From assembly GCA_021234155.1 (NCBI GenBank), contig JAJEKV010000009.1:11106546-11170545 (forward strand): DNA of 64,000 bases, in the 5' to 3' direction. Positions within the stretch are counted from its first letter, which is position 1, and the number at the start of each line of letters is the position of its first letter. This document shows positions 1 to 11,185 of this stretch, one piece after another. Below the pieces are notes generated by a model. It had not been told where the DNA came from, made no database searches, and saw only the letters and a list, made by a program, of their open reading frames with translations. Both the position numbers and the translations under genes were made by a program. The DNA is from Isoetes taiwanensis. Lineage: Eukaryota > Streptophyta > Lycopodiopsida > Isoetales > Isoetaceae.

Positions 1-399
1 GACACTCTGGAAGCAATCCTGCAGGTTATTCCATCGAATGGTTGAATGGTTTCAACGGACTGATAAACAGGAGACGGTCAAATATAGTGAGGATGAGATC
101 CATGCGTTTTGTCCCATTGGAAGACTGCCTCGCAGCCGGGATGAGATTGCCAGAGGAATAATTTATTTTTAGAGAGGTGCTTTTTTGGCTAGTTTCACGC
201 GCACTGCGCGTAGGCTTACAGCCTGAGAAACTTGTTTCCACGTATAATTATCGGGCCCTTTTTTGGGATGTAATTTATGCGATATAAATACGAATCTTAC
301 CTTTTTGTATATTCTCTACAATATTCTAGATCACCAAAACTCAATAACAACATGACCAAGAATTGAACTAATCACTATCTATCATAAATTATATAAAAA
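1..399. other. Host flank left of Helitron 1
   Basis: No gene is recognised. This segment is continuous with position 5915 once Helitron 1 is removed, so on the minus strand it is the expected continuation of the intron that starts after the exon at 5928-6221. It contains one copy of the GC-rich palindrome (196-211) that otherwise occurs in the introns and flank of the gene at 6.7-11.8 kb. A minus-strand open stretch at 26-241 could hold a downstream exon, but I see no recognisable motif in it. Confidence 0.4.
196..211. repeat. GC-rich palindrome, outlying copy
   Basis: CACGCGCACTGCGCGT, one base short of the full 17-bp palindrome found at 7.3-12.0 kb. It is the only copy outside the 7.3-12.0 kb cluster and is separated from it by Helitron 1, so it was probably closer to the cluster before that insertion. 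Confidence 0.8.
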
Positions 400-427
400 C
401 TAGTTATGGTGCCCGGCGTTGCCGGGC
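400..427 (-). other. Helitron 1 3' terminus with hairpin
   Basis: The stem GCCCGGC with loop GTT and stem GCCGGGC (411-427) is a 7-bp perfect stem with a 3-nt loop. On the minus strand it is followed after 7 nt by the terminal CTAG (400-403). This is the standard Helitron 3' end arrangement. Confidence 0.85.
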
Positions 428-1783
428 TTTAGTTACAATTTGAAAGTGAAACAACCATTGTACAAAAATCTTAGCTGACTGCGAGCATCTTCTAGTGCGT
501 TGTTTTTTTACTATATGATACCTCTACCAGAATGTCGTTAGGGTCAGGCATTGGTAGGCTTTAGTAACCTATGAACTTTTGGATTGCAATGTGAGCAACG
601 TATGAAGTTTTGGATTGCAATGTGAAGGCAATGACAGTTATACTTGAAATTGTGTATTGCAACTATAAGTAATGTTGGCTTTAAAGTTGTAGATGTAGTT
701 GTGTTGAGTTGTCCTAATATAAGAATTAAGTGTGGTGTTTTTAATTTATGCATTATGGATTTGATTAGGCGATAGAAGCATAATGATTAGAGAATTTAAT
801 GAAATGCGATCATGTATGTCTTAGAGATGATGGGTGTAATGCCAATTCACCCTAACGTGGATCTAGAATTTTTCGTTTATGCTAGTTATCCAATATGGAT
901 GTAATGTATGTGATAGCTGCAATGTGATTATCCTTCAGTAAAAGCCTAGAGTAAATGACTTCTTGTCTTGTGCCTCAGCTTAACAATCTGACATGTGATA
1001 CACCTCAAAAGCATGAATGATATTATCTTACTCTTTAGACCTTGATGTTAGCGACATGAGTTATCATATGTTTAACTTCAGTTCGTACTATTCATCCAAG
1101 TAGTTACTTGACTAATATTAAACACACATGTAAGACATATAGTAAAGGATGAGATGTAGATACACATACATAAATCTGAAAGAAAAGAGTTAAGACCATA
1201 AGTACCAGAGACGCACTAAACTTGGAATAACCTTCCACGATAGAGACACAGTTATGTACGCCAGAAATACTCCAGTTTTGTATTTATATGTAAATACAAA
1301 ATTATAACTATATTACACAATCAGTATTTCATAGAATGCTATATTGGCATGAAGAGACGATCTATGGCATCAAAAAACCGTATATGTCTCAAGCATGCAA
1401 CAAACCCGTAAACGGATGTATTACGGTTGTCTTTATAAAGCGTGATGCACTTCTCTTTTATTAAATTTTCCGCTTTTCTCAAAGGTAGAATAAGGCATGC
1501 ACCGTCTTTTTGGCTATAAATCGCTAAAAATCTCAAAAGTTACACATTTGCATTGCATAGAAGCTGCCCTATAATTAAAGGCGAGTAGGGTTGCACCTTC
1601 CACATTTTGTCACTCCCAGTATATATACACAAAATATCCATCACTGCCACAATCAAAATAATGTAGACCTTCCACATGTCGGCAAAAATGAATAGCTCTA
1701 TGTCACAAAGTGACCTTTCCTGCGCTCCTCTGTGCCAGCGTACAAAAGTTGAGATGTAGCTTCCTAGCAAATGGTATGACAAA

Positions 1784-1881
1784 TGACATTATATCGAAAG
1801 TTTCTTGCAGGGAGCAAGAGTTAAGGTTTAACTGACATTATATCGAAAGTTTCTTGCAGGGAGCAAGAGTTGAGGTTTAAC
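1784..1881. repeat. 49-bp direct tandem duplication
   Basis: Two adjacent copies (1784-1832 and 1833-1881) differ by about one base (ttaagg versus ttgagg). It is a recent local duplication inside Helitron 1 with no coding meaning that I can see. Confidence 0.9.
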
Positions 1882-4800
1882 TTTCTAGCGGTGTTCCATG
1901 AAGCAAATAACACTGTAATATATATTGGAAGACTGCTAACTTACTGGTAACTACTATCAGTGATGCGTAGTTTCTTAAAGACTAAGCATGTTGTCATCCA
2001 CTTAAAATGGCTGAGAGAGGACATTGTACTAAAATAATCAAGGCTGTATGGCTTTGCTCAAGCTGAGAAGTAGCCAATTGAGGAAATGAAGATGCTGTTG
2101 TCTATATGCGATGCCCCCTTTTTTCCCCGGTCTTTTTAAAAATTATGGATGTGTTGGGCATTATTGGACCTCCACTCATATCCTAAAACAGTAGAGTCGA
2201 GACTTTAATAAATAATAATTGTAAAAATAGCTGCTTGTTACTGATAGGAGATGTCATTCTGGCAGCATATACTTGTCAATTCAGGCAGCTCGTCCATAAT
2301 GATTTAGCATATTGTACAAATCTCATTGAAAGCATCTACAATACATTTGCCTAAACCATCCAAACTTACAAAAATCCAAAGTGAATTTACTTCTTAGAGT
2401 CAGAGAAAGCTCTCACTTTCTGCGAGAACTGAATCTAAACAGATATGGAAAGTCAATTATATTATCACAGATAAATTATTGATTTGTAAGTGGCACATTT
2501 AGCTGCAAACAACTAATATTGGCAACTAATAATATTAGTGGAATCGTAGATGTAGTTCTTAAGGCGAGATTCCAAATAGAAAATAGAGAGCAGATGCATG
2601 AAGGACTTGCAATTTCAGGACAAAGATGTAATGGGTTCTTCAATCATAGAAAATACAAAGCAAATGGATCAAGGACTTGCACTTTGAGGGCGCACCAAAA
2701 CGTAGTTCTCCGTAGAACAAATGCAATGGCTCCTGGGCGCAAGGCACATTGCCAGGCATATCTTACTCACCGAAAACCCCAAAACCAAACCTAATGTAGA
2801 AGAAGCAACTGAATGCTCAAGCAAATTGATAAAGATAGAAGAAACAACTAAATGCTCAAAGTAAATTGGCATCCTTACCATGTTTCTGTTTCGAAGTATC
2901 ATCCTGCGATCATATCATTTGCTCAAATTCAAACAATGGATGACATTGATGTCCCAGCTTTGCACTGCAAATCAGTGCACATGTTAAGAATCTCTTTGAG
3001 AGAAAAACATGATGACACAATAAGAGATAAAGGATGCTAATTTAATTCAAAACTAAGAAACTAAGTTGCAAAGCTCAAAACCAAGATTCTGATACAGTGG
3101 CTCCAGCTCTAGAATAGTTTCAGACTTTTAAGTGCCCTAAAGGCACCTGACAACATGAAGGCAATAGAACCTATTTCTGGTTGGAACATGAAGGCTGAAC
3201 CTATTTCTGGTTGGAACTGTAGTAAAATCATGCTTTCTGTGAAGTCGCATATAAGATTCTATTAAGAAATGCATTAGATGAAAGTTATTATTCCTTCTAC
3301 CAACACTCTGATACATGCATTGGGAAAAATGAGTTCATACAACATCTTCTGTAACCAGAGAGTTAAGCTTTCCATTTTCTCGCCCTTCCTTAAATCATCT
3401 ACTATTTGGTAGAGATGCTACATTAAATTACTCACCATATACCTTAGGTTTAGGTATGCAAACTCGTATGCTGTCTTGATTGCAAAAGACCCATACCTAT
3501 AATTAGCAAAAGCTTATAGATCATTGTTATAGCAAGCAGACATTTACTTAAATGTAATCACGACATTGTTGCAACCTTGAAGGCAATGCTAGAATAGATG
3601 CATAGGTTCTACGCAGGGCCTTCCCCTATTCTACGAAGTGATCCAATTTAACCTTGTAATTTGCAAAACCAAAGCTGACATGTTACCTTTTAAGAAAGAG
3701 AATGCTACATGAACTTGAAAAATAGTTGTGGGTCATTTTCTTTTGTACTTGGCTGTTCCAAGATGATAAGCCAGCTGCAAAAACATCGTTGGCAACTATA
3801 CATGCTGGATGGGTTTTGCATTCCATATTCCATAGGTAGTCATACTAAAGCATGCCCAAAAATGGAACATGTATTCGAGCAGCTCTGCCCTCATTCTATG
3901 CAAGAAACCAACCAATAACTGTGATGGAGAAGTTGAGCAAATAATATCCACTCTACTCACTATCAAAGGCATCGCATCTAGATCATCAAAAAAATTTTAC
4001 CATTAGAATTTCTATACTTTATTGCCAAAAGTTGTACCTAGAAATATAGGTCTCCCACACCTGTTATAATGTTATCAGCACGGATGAACTTGCCTTCTGA
4101 TAATCTATAACATGCTTTGAAAATAGTGGTTAGCGTAACCTTACCTTTTTAAGGTTTGGGTCATTTTCTTCTCAAGTCCCATTGCTTCTTTGTTATCTTG
4201 ATGGGCATAAAGGCTCATATATCATTGGTTTTAGAGAATGGCTAGCCCATATCTGTACCATCTCTGAACATAGGTCGACACAATTGACATCCATGCGAGA
4301 AGATTTCCAAAAATCTATTTTCTATAAACGATCTCTCGAGAGCATTCCCAACAATACCCAATAAACCTTCAAGGCAAACTTTTGATCGGTCATGTTTTCA
4401 GAAGAGGAATGGACATGAACTATACAGTCTGGTCTAATATTCTATCCTGCCAGAATCTAAAGAGCTTCCTGCAACCTAACATGCTTACACAGGATGTGCC
4501 AGTAGCAGCAAGCTCCTGAACTTCATTTTCTATGTCTACTCTAAAGAGTTTAGCTACAAATTACACATAAGCAACAACATAATGTAATTGGGAAACAGAA
4601 GGCTGCTTCCATTGGACGAATTGACAATATTATCCATTCAAAAGTACCTGATTTTGCAAAGACTATCTTTTTGTAAAACGTGTCCATTGTAATAAGATCA
4701 TGCGAGATTAGTTTCATAATGAACTTGCATCTACAAACACAACATGTGTCTTGTTGAGCTTTTGAGGTCAACTAAGTACGTTTGCACATCACAGTTTAAT

Positions 4801-5216
4801 CCTCTCGTGATATTTAGTTAGATATGCAATAGAGTTTAGTACTTCAAAGACAGATGCATAGAGACATGGGAGCAAGAAATGAATGTTGGTAATTAGATAT
4901 ATGCAATAGAGTTTAGTAAGAAAACCACAGAATCTCGCCTTCTCATAATTATGCCAAGACTTTGCAATACTTTGAAGGAAGTATTCAAAGAGTTTTAAAC
5001 TCCCAAATGTTCTTTATCAGAAAATACATGACAAATACATGGCAGTAAGATGTGAAAAGGCTCTATACAAAGAACATATGGAACAATGCACAAAAGGTAT
5101 TAGGAACAATTAAGTGCTAGAACCCACACACACATATAGCCTATCTACATCTGGAATCTAAACAAATATAGGAAATGCAAACAAATGTTTGAGCAGATGT
5201 GAGCGGCATACCTGAT

Positions 5217-5700
5217 TTATCGCTTCACATATAGAGGCTGGGCAACTTCACAGATAGAGGTTTGTGCCCAGACTATAGGCTGCGTATGGTGTTTGCTCCA
5301 ACTCATACAACATGCCATCAATAGGGTCTGAATAAGAACGATGCAAAGGAATGCCAGCCAAAATCCAACTCTGTGCTTTACACATGCAGCCGTAACATGA
5401 ATCCCTGCTTGAATCGATGTGAAGATGTCCCAAGTTTGAATGCCAAAATAGAATCTAAAGCAAACAAATGGATTGATTATAGCAAAATCGGCATTTACCT
5501 GTGTTAGTTTGTTCTTGCTCCTCCCCATCTGCATCCTCTTGTATCAGATCTCGCCTCCTCCCACAACCCTTTTGATCCTTGTATACTACCGCCTCACCAA
5601 AATCATTAGAGAAGGCAAACATTATCCATAGCTGGCGCTGCTCCGGCCAAAATCTGTTGCAAGGAAAACCTAACGATCCTTTTCTGCAGCCCATAATCAT
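5217..5700 (-). pseudogene. Possible captured exons inside Helitron 1
   Basis: In Helitron sense there is an open exon-like stretch from an ATG at 5700 that ends at a good splice donor near 5498 (ACACAG followed by GTAAAT). A second open stretch (about 5217-5460) follows a possible acceptor (TTTAG). The second stretch is hydrophobic in one frame, suggesting membrane segments, but the simple splice between the two does not keep that frame open. I do not recognise the family. Its place near the 5' end of a Helitron and its sense orientation fit a captured gene fragment. It could also be chance open sequence. Confidence 0.3.
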
Positions 5701-5927
5701 CTTTATAGCATGCCTAAAATTGAACGGGAGGAAAGCCGAAAATTGAAAGGGGGCAAATGGAAATCTAAATTATGGCAAAAGAAATTTTCCCGATTTTTGG
5801 AAGATCGGTTTTTTTTTCCGGCAGCCAAAAGCCCAAAAACCTTAGGAAAATTACTTAAAAAAAAATTCCAAAACTTTTTCCTCCAGACCGGAAAATCCAA
5901 ATTTAAAAGATAGATATGAGAACTAAC

Positions 5928-6221
5928 CTTTTTCAAACGCTTCTTTGGCCATGCAACAAATGTCCCCACACTCTCACCCACCGTGTCACCTCCAGGATGT
6001 CGCCTTGGTAATTCCTCATCTTGCCTCAGGCAGCTTATTATATTGATCTTGCAGAAGTCTGGACCCAAGGGAACCCCATGACACTTTATTTCCGGATCTA
6101 CTGCCTCAACTTTACATAGCCCGAGTTTGCGCTTCAAATTTATAGTGAGCATGTAACATTCTTCACCAATTCTGACAGAGACCGATTTCAAGAAACTTAA
6201 TTTTGGAGATTGTAAAGACAT
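5928..6221 (-). CDS. Exon with DUF8039-like (transposase-associated) domain
   Basis: The exon starts with an ATG at 6221 and runs about 98 codons to a splice donor (AAAAAG followed by GTTAGT) at 5928/5927. The order of motifs matches the plant DUF8039 domain found next to En/Spm-type transposase sequences and in related plant genes: a GEECYML-type start, a VDPEIKCHGVPLG segment with the usual 'HGVPLGPDFCKI' pattern, then 'GESVGTFVAWPKKRL' at the C-terminal end. The gene is interrupted: Helitron 1 lies 13 nt into the following intron, so downstream exons would be left of position 400 or lost. It is divergent from the gene at 6684. Whether it is a host gene, a domesticated transposase or a remnant of a CACTA-type element cannot be settled here. 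The domain call is from memory of the family's motif pattern. Confidence 0.55.
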
Positions 6222-6683
6222 TTAGTCTAATTAATCTGGTAAAATGACTTACGCTAGTTCCAGCTAGCGACATAGTTTAGGATCTTGGTTGCCGAAAAAT
6301 GACGATGAATTAGGTGTAGCGGGCTGACGGCGAAGTAGATCCGCAATGCCGCCTCCCTCGCCGATGGGTACCTAGAAAACCGGTTAATTGAAAATATGGT
6401 TCTTGAAATTGATTTCTTGAAATTGAAATACGGTTAATAATTTCTCTAAAACTAAATGTGGCGGACGTAAAAATTAGGCGGGGCGGACGGTTAATTAGGC
6501 GGGATAAAATTTGAATAAGAAAACACAAAACGCGGATCGCGATCTGACGGCCTACATTCGTCTTGTTAATCATTTGATCTAATCCCTTTTCTTCGTGTCT
6601 GTTGTTGATCAAACATTCTTCTCCTTTTGCGCATTCTTCTCCTGCGGCTTACAGATTCTTCTTCTTTTGCGCTTCATAGACTC
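6222..6683. promoter_or_regulatory. Shared intergenic region of a divergent gene pair
   Basis: About 460 bp separate the minus-strand ATG at 6221 from the plus-strand ATG at 6684. The stretch has no repeat I recognise and would have to hold both 5' UTRs and both promoters. I see no convincing TATA box; gataaaat near 6502 is the nearest candidate for the plus-strand gene. The call rests on gene orientation only. Confidence 0.35.
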
Positions 6684-7334
6684 ATGGCGGCTAAGGATTT
6701 TCCCGGACGCGGCCTTAATAGAGGTCGAGGAGGAGGAGGTCGAGGAGGAGGCAAAATAACCAAAGACCAGTCTGAAGCTACAGCGACAGAAGCCTCCACA
6801 GGTCGGTGTTCCATGTTGTCAAATTGAATGCAAATTTAGTGGTATATTTTTCTCTTATAATCGTGTCCTTTATGTTTAATGGTGTCTTTAAGTATTTTAG
6901 TGTGTAATCGTGTCCTTTAATAGTGTCTTTAGGTATTCGTAATTAATATAAGACTTGATATCATACATGTATAAGACTATATATTAGTAAGTGACTTCTA
7001 AGCATAATTACGAAATGTGACTTCTAAGCATATGTTGACCCTTCCTGGCTATAGGATCAACAATATGATATTGGCAATATGGACCTCCAGATTCGTGAGG
7101 AGAATCACTCCTTTGGCAATGTTGCCACGGGCAACAGCATAATTTCGAATTTAATTACTGAACCAATAATAAAAAAATAATTACGTAATATGACTTCTAA
7201 GCTTAATTTGGAATTTCGAAGAATAATAAATTTATCTTCCGATATATAAAGTAATTGTCTATTTCATCGTATAAATATGTATCATTGAAATACGGATGTA
7301 GCTTGTCTCTCCTTAAAAAAATATTTAGGTCCCT

Positions 7335-7495
7335 CACGCGCACTGCGCGTCAAAGAACCTTTCGTGTTGCGTCCAGGCGCAGTGCCACTGGTCACATGCC
7401 TCTTTGATGTGTTCAGTTTTTAGAATTAGCTTGTCTCTCATGCGCACTGCGCGTCATAGAATTTTTATGTGTTGCGCTCACGCGCAGTGCGCGTG
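7335..7495. repeat. Palindrome cluster in intron 1
   Basis: Three good copies lie at 7335-7350, 7439-7454 and 7479-7495, and there is a degenerate one near 7374-7389. The core is CACGCGCACTGCGCGTG or its complement with the central base swapped. All are inside the first intron (6802-7540) of the ParB-like gene. Confidence 0.85.
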
Positions 7496-8721
7496 TACAC
7501 ATGCCTCTTCACGTTCTGACGATATCATGATATTTACCAGGAACTCAGACTAAATCCTCTGCTGGCACCAGCTCAAAGAGAAAAGCAAGTCAGGTTAAGG
7601 CCGCTGCAGCCATCAAGAAAACAAGGACAGAAGAGGACGTCAGCATTGACAAGTTTGTCCTTAATCTTGACACCTCTGGCAGTATTATAAAAGCTGTCAC
7701 AGAACCGCCATGCCCTGAACAGAACATTGTTGATGGCTCTAGATGGTTTCTAGAGGTTTCAAAAACAGGGGGGGAGATTTGATGTTTGGGTGCATGCAAG
7801 AACAAGGCCCATTGACCACATGAAAAAGATCGGAGTTTTGATCTCCTGCGAGGTAGAGGATGATAGCCACTGCTCCTTGCTTTACGAGTATGGCAGTAAA
7901 GTCATGCGGACACTGAAAAGGTTGAAACACTGTTCGGTTACCAACTTCAAGGAGAGCTTTATGACCAATACGTCCAAATACGGCTGGGTGGCTCTAGATT
8001 TACTAACGCCACAGAATATATGTGAAGGGATATCTACCGTATTAAAGGCCATCGGTGACAAACCTTCAGCAAGTTATTACTTGGAGGCACTGAGAAAAGA
8101 TGATATACAAGTCCAAATAGATGTCCCTTCGCAAGCCACCGCAGTTCGAAAACTTCCGTTCGTGCAAGTAAAGATGACAAGGTAAAACAGCTTGAGGTGA
8201 TGAACAAACTTGCTAAGTATGCAGATAAATACCCATTGGGTCTCAGCTTCACCTATGAAGTTCCAATAGACAAGTTATTTAAATCGACCAGCGCTGCTTG
8301 CATAAGTAGAAGGTTCGACATGGGACACGTCAAAGAAATAATGGATGCTATTATAGCAAACCCGGGGCAATTGCCAATGCCAGCAGACGTGATTCCTTTT
8401 GATATGAATAAGAGGAAAGCACTTATTTGGTCGAAGCTGGAGGACTTGATAGGCAAGGATCACGTAAAGTTCATGATCATTGATGGGCAGCATTCTGTTG
8501 AGGCACAAAATAAGTTAGTCAACGAAGCGAAGGTTTCTAACAGCAATATGTTTCGCGAGTTGTACTCAGTACGAAAGTGCAGATTTTTGAGCGGTACCAC
8601 AAGTGCAGCTGATCTCGTCGAAATAAGTGCCTCGCTTAACGAGATGGGCAAGACCATGCTGTACAAGAGGTATGAACTTATGCTTACAAGTATTTATTCG
8701 AGCAAGATTTCAAAATTCGCT

Positions 8722-8866
8722 CATGCGCACTGGCCGTGAACTAATTGTGAAATATTTTGCCTGTTATTTCGTTCACGCGCAGTGCGCGTCGAACAGGTAT
8801 TCAAATATTCTCACGCGCAATGCGCCTGAGCAGATTTTGAATACTTGCTCGACGCGCACTGCGCGT
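8722..8866. repeat. Palindrome cluster in intron 2
   Basis: Four copies lie at 8722-8738 (one arm decayed), 8774-8789, 8812-8827 and 8851-8866, all inside the intron 8670-8929. Flanking bases differ between copies, so the conserved unit is the palindrome itself and not a longer duplicated block. Confidence 0.85.
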
Positions 8867-9579
8867 GAACGAATTATGAAATCTTGTTCCTATGTTTTTT
8901 CAGGTCCTAATGCTCTTCTTTCATTGCAGCCCCTATGTTGAACAATTGCGTCATGCGAGAGAACAGTGGATTGAGTATGAAAGACCGTTGCCAAGCAGAC
9001 AAGGTCAGCAAAAATCCAAATTTAAAACCCTTGAGAGGACCCTATGCCAAACGATCCTCCAGGAAGAGCGTAGGAGGTCCAAACCAAAGAAGGGTGGGGC
9101 GAAGAGAAGGGTGAGTCCTCAACAAGGAAGGACTCCTACAAGATCATTTTCTCCTCGGATGAAGTCTGGGCTAAGTGGAATGAGTTCTGGGACGCCTATG
9201 CTGCTGGAAAGTTGCGAGATCAATCTGGAAGGGTTCCTCCAGATGGTACATCTATTTTTGACATCGGCACTTCTGAGTTGAGAAAAGTTCAAGGGTTGAC
9301 TGATGAAGAGATCGTTGAGGTCCTAGACCAATGCATAAGTGGAGAAGTTCTGTACAAGAAGAACAGTTCGGCAAAGGAAAGAACTTGTTTCATTGATGCT
9401 TGCACTGACATGAAGAACATCCGTGTATTAAGGAAGGGTGTTAAGGATGTGGTTCAAAAAATTTCTGGCAACACTGATAAGACTCTGTCAGATATTGGGC
9501 TGCTTGAGAAGTACAACATATTCAATTCTGATCTGATTAGATAGCCCCAGATTATGTAAAAGAATGGAGCAAGGTAAAT

Positions 9580-10720
9580 GTGAAGCATCTGATCTCTCTT
9601 CCCCCGAAGGTCGTATCAGATATTAAAAGAAAAGTTGCAGCTGTTAACAACATCGCAGTTGAGGAGGATGACTTTGAATATTTGGTCTCGAAGGGTCTAA
9701 AGTGTGCATTGCCAGAGGCAGGTAAAGGTCCAAGAAATGTGTCACTTTTTGTTCTAGATAGCAGGTGAGCTAACTGGACAAAGGATGAGTACAGTACTTT
9801 CTTCTCGACATGCAGCGGAGCTACAAATGAGCAGAACTATACAATAACTGTTATATGTTCTCCGGATACTTCTTATGGCAATGCACTATCTGCTGCTGAG
9901 GACCTCGAGTACATCAAACTCATAAAGCAGGTAAAGGTTCAGATTAGTAATATGGTTCACGCGCACTGCGCGTGAACTTTATCTTCTCACATAAGTTTTA
10001 ACACTTCACGCGCACTGCGCGTGAAGTGTTCAAAAAGATTCTGGTTTATATTTTTTTTGGTACATTCATGCCTGTTACTGATTGCATATTTGTTTACCAG
10101 GCTGTTATGATAGAGGATGCAAGTGACAATGAATTTCGGACCGATACTAAGATCTGCCAAGTGATATACCTGATGATAGCAATGGTCCCGGATGAGGAGT
10201 ATGAGCAGTTGAAGGCGAGATCCGATTCTGAGAGACTGCCATGGAATTGTTACTTGCTAGACGATCCCTTGTTGAAGGTTCTGCATATGGTCGAGAAGGA
10301 GGCAGACACTCCAGTAGAACCTGAAGAAGGAGAAGAGGGAGAAGAAGAAGAACCTCCATTAGATCCTCTTCTTGAAGGGCATATTAAATATGAGCTAGCA
10401 ACCCCGGGCAGAGGCTTACTAAACAAGAACGGATTCTCTATGAATTTAGCGAGCTTCCTTGTGGAAGCTTTCGCTCCGATTGGGACAACCTGTTGGGACG
10501 TCTATTCTGGAGGTTATGTCGGGAGAGAAGCATTAAAGACGAACAGGAAATATCAAAGCTTCGTCACTTCGGACCAGGCACAACAATTCCTTGACGTGTT
10601 TTTTGAGAAGGTTCTGTCAAAGGCACCTAAAGGCCCTATGAAGGGTAGAGATGGTGCTTCTTCAACCAAGCAGGATATGCCTCACCGAAAGTTACAAAAA
10701 AAGAGAGGGACCTATTGAAG
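9580..10720 (+). pseudogene. Amino-methyltransferase-like region of the fusion gene
   Basis: This is the middle part of the gene at 6684-11813. The segment around 10440-10620 reads FAPIGTTCWDVYSGGYVG followed by REALKTNRKY. That matches in position and shape the C-terminal SAM-binding part of N6_N4 methyltransferases, where a 'PGD.VLDPF.GSGTT' motif is followed by 'AA...GR.fiGiE'. The Asp is kept, but the Pro-Phe and Gly-Ser-Gly positions are replaced by VYSGGY. Upstream, VSLFVLDSR (about 9739-9765) sits where a DPPY catalytic motif would be expected, with DSR in place of DPP. An intron (9931-10100) separates the two halves. If the assignment is right, the domain is probably not catalytically active. 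The identification is from pattern, not from a search. Confidence 0.45.
9954..10030. repeat. Two extended palindromes in intron 3
   Basis: The copy centred near 9966 has arms lengthened to GTTCACGCGCA and its complement. The copy at 10000-10030 is a perfect 31-nt palindrome (15-bp arms, one central base). In both copies the added arm bases are complementary even though the two copies differ from each other, which points to hairpin or two-fold symmetry being maintained or generated. Confidence 0.85.
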
Positions 10721-11185
10721 ATGCAAATTTCTAATCTCGATTTCAACAGTATGGCTACACCTATGGAAGATGTAAGGATCACTCTGAACAATGAAGGGGA
10801 CAATGAAGAGGATGATAGGGACAATGAAGGGGATGATAGTGACAAAGTACATGAAGAAGAGGTTGGACCAGGTGGTGATGATGATAACAACTCAGAAAGT
10901 GAAGGATCTCACGGCGACAGTGAACTCCAGGTTAGCAATCCTGAGCAGCAGTTAATAATTACAGAGGGTCCAAATCTAAGTGCTAAAGTTGGTCGTTCCA
11001 AAATTTTAATGAAATAAAAGATACCGATTTTGTACAAGAAGAGGAAGTGGACGCCAATGAAAGGTAAAGGTCTAGAGGTCTCAAGTGTTCAGGTTATGTT
11101 ATATGCTGACGCCAAGCAGCTTGCGAACCGTAACCTAAGATTAAACATTTTCTTCATTGTTTCTTATGCCGACTCTCTTTTACAG

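Larger units (their letters stand above)
400..5914 (-). mobile_element. Helitron 1 (non-autonomous)
   Basis: Both canonical Helitron ends are visible on the minus strand. The 5' end, at 5914, reads TCTATCTTTTAAATTTGG and is preceded by A. The 3' end, at 400, reads CTAG, is followed by T, and has a GC hairpin just upstream (411-427). There is no target duplication, and the insertion lies between A and T as expected for Helitrons. The same termini occur in Helitron 2 (26303-30454), and the terminal 100-200 bp at the 5' end (about 5700-5914) resembles about 30240-30454. No Rep/helicase reading frame is visible, so this copy is non-autonomous. The interior is 5.5 kb of AT-rich DNA with possible captured exons near the 5' end. 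It sits in an intron, 13 nt past the splice donor of the minus-strand exon at 5928-6221. Confidence 0.85.

Noticed and set aside
400-5914. Rep/helicase gene in Helitron 1 or 2
   Set aside because: No long frame or helicase motif in either interior; both are called non-autonomous.
7060-7145. Possible extra exon in intron 1 (after ggctatag)
   Set aside because: In the phase required by the flanking exons it hits a stop after three codons, while exon 1 joins exon 2 directly in phase.
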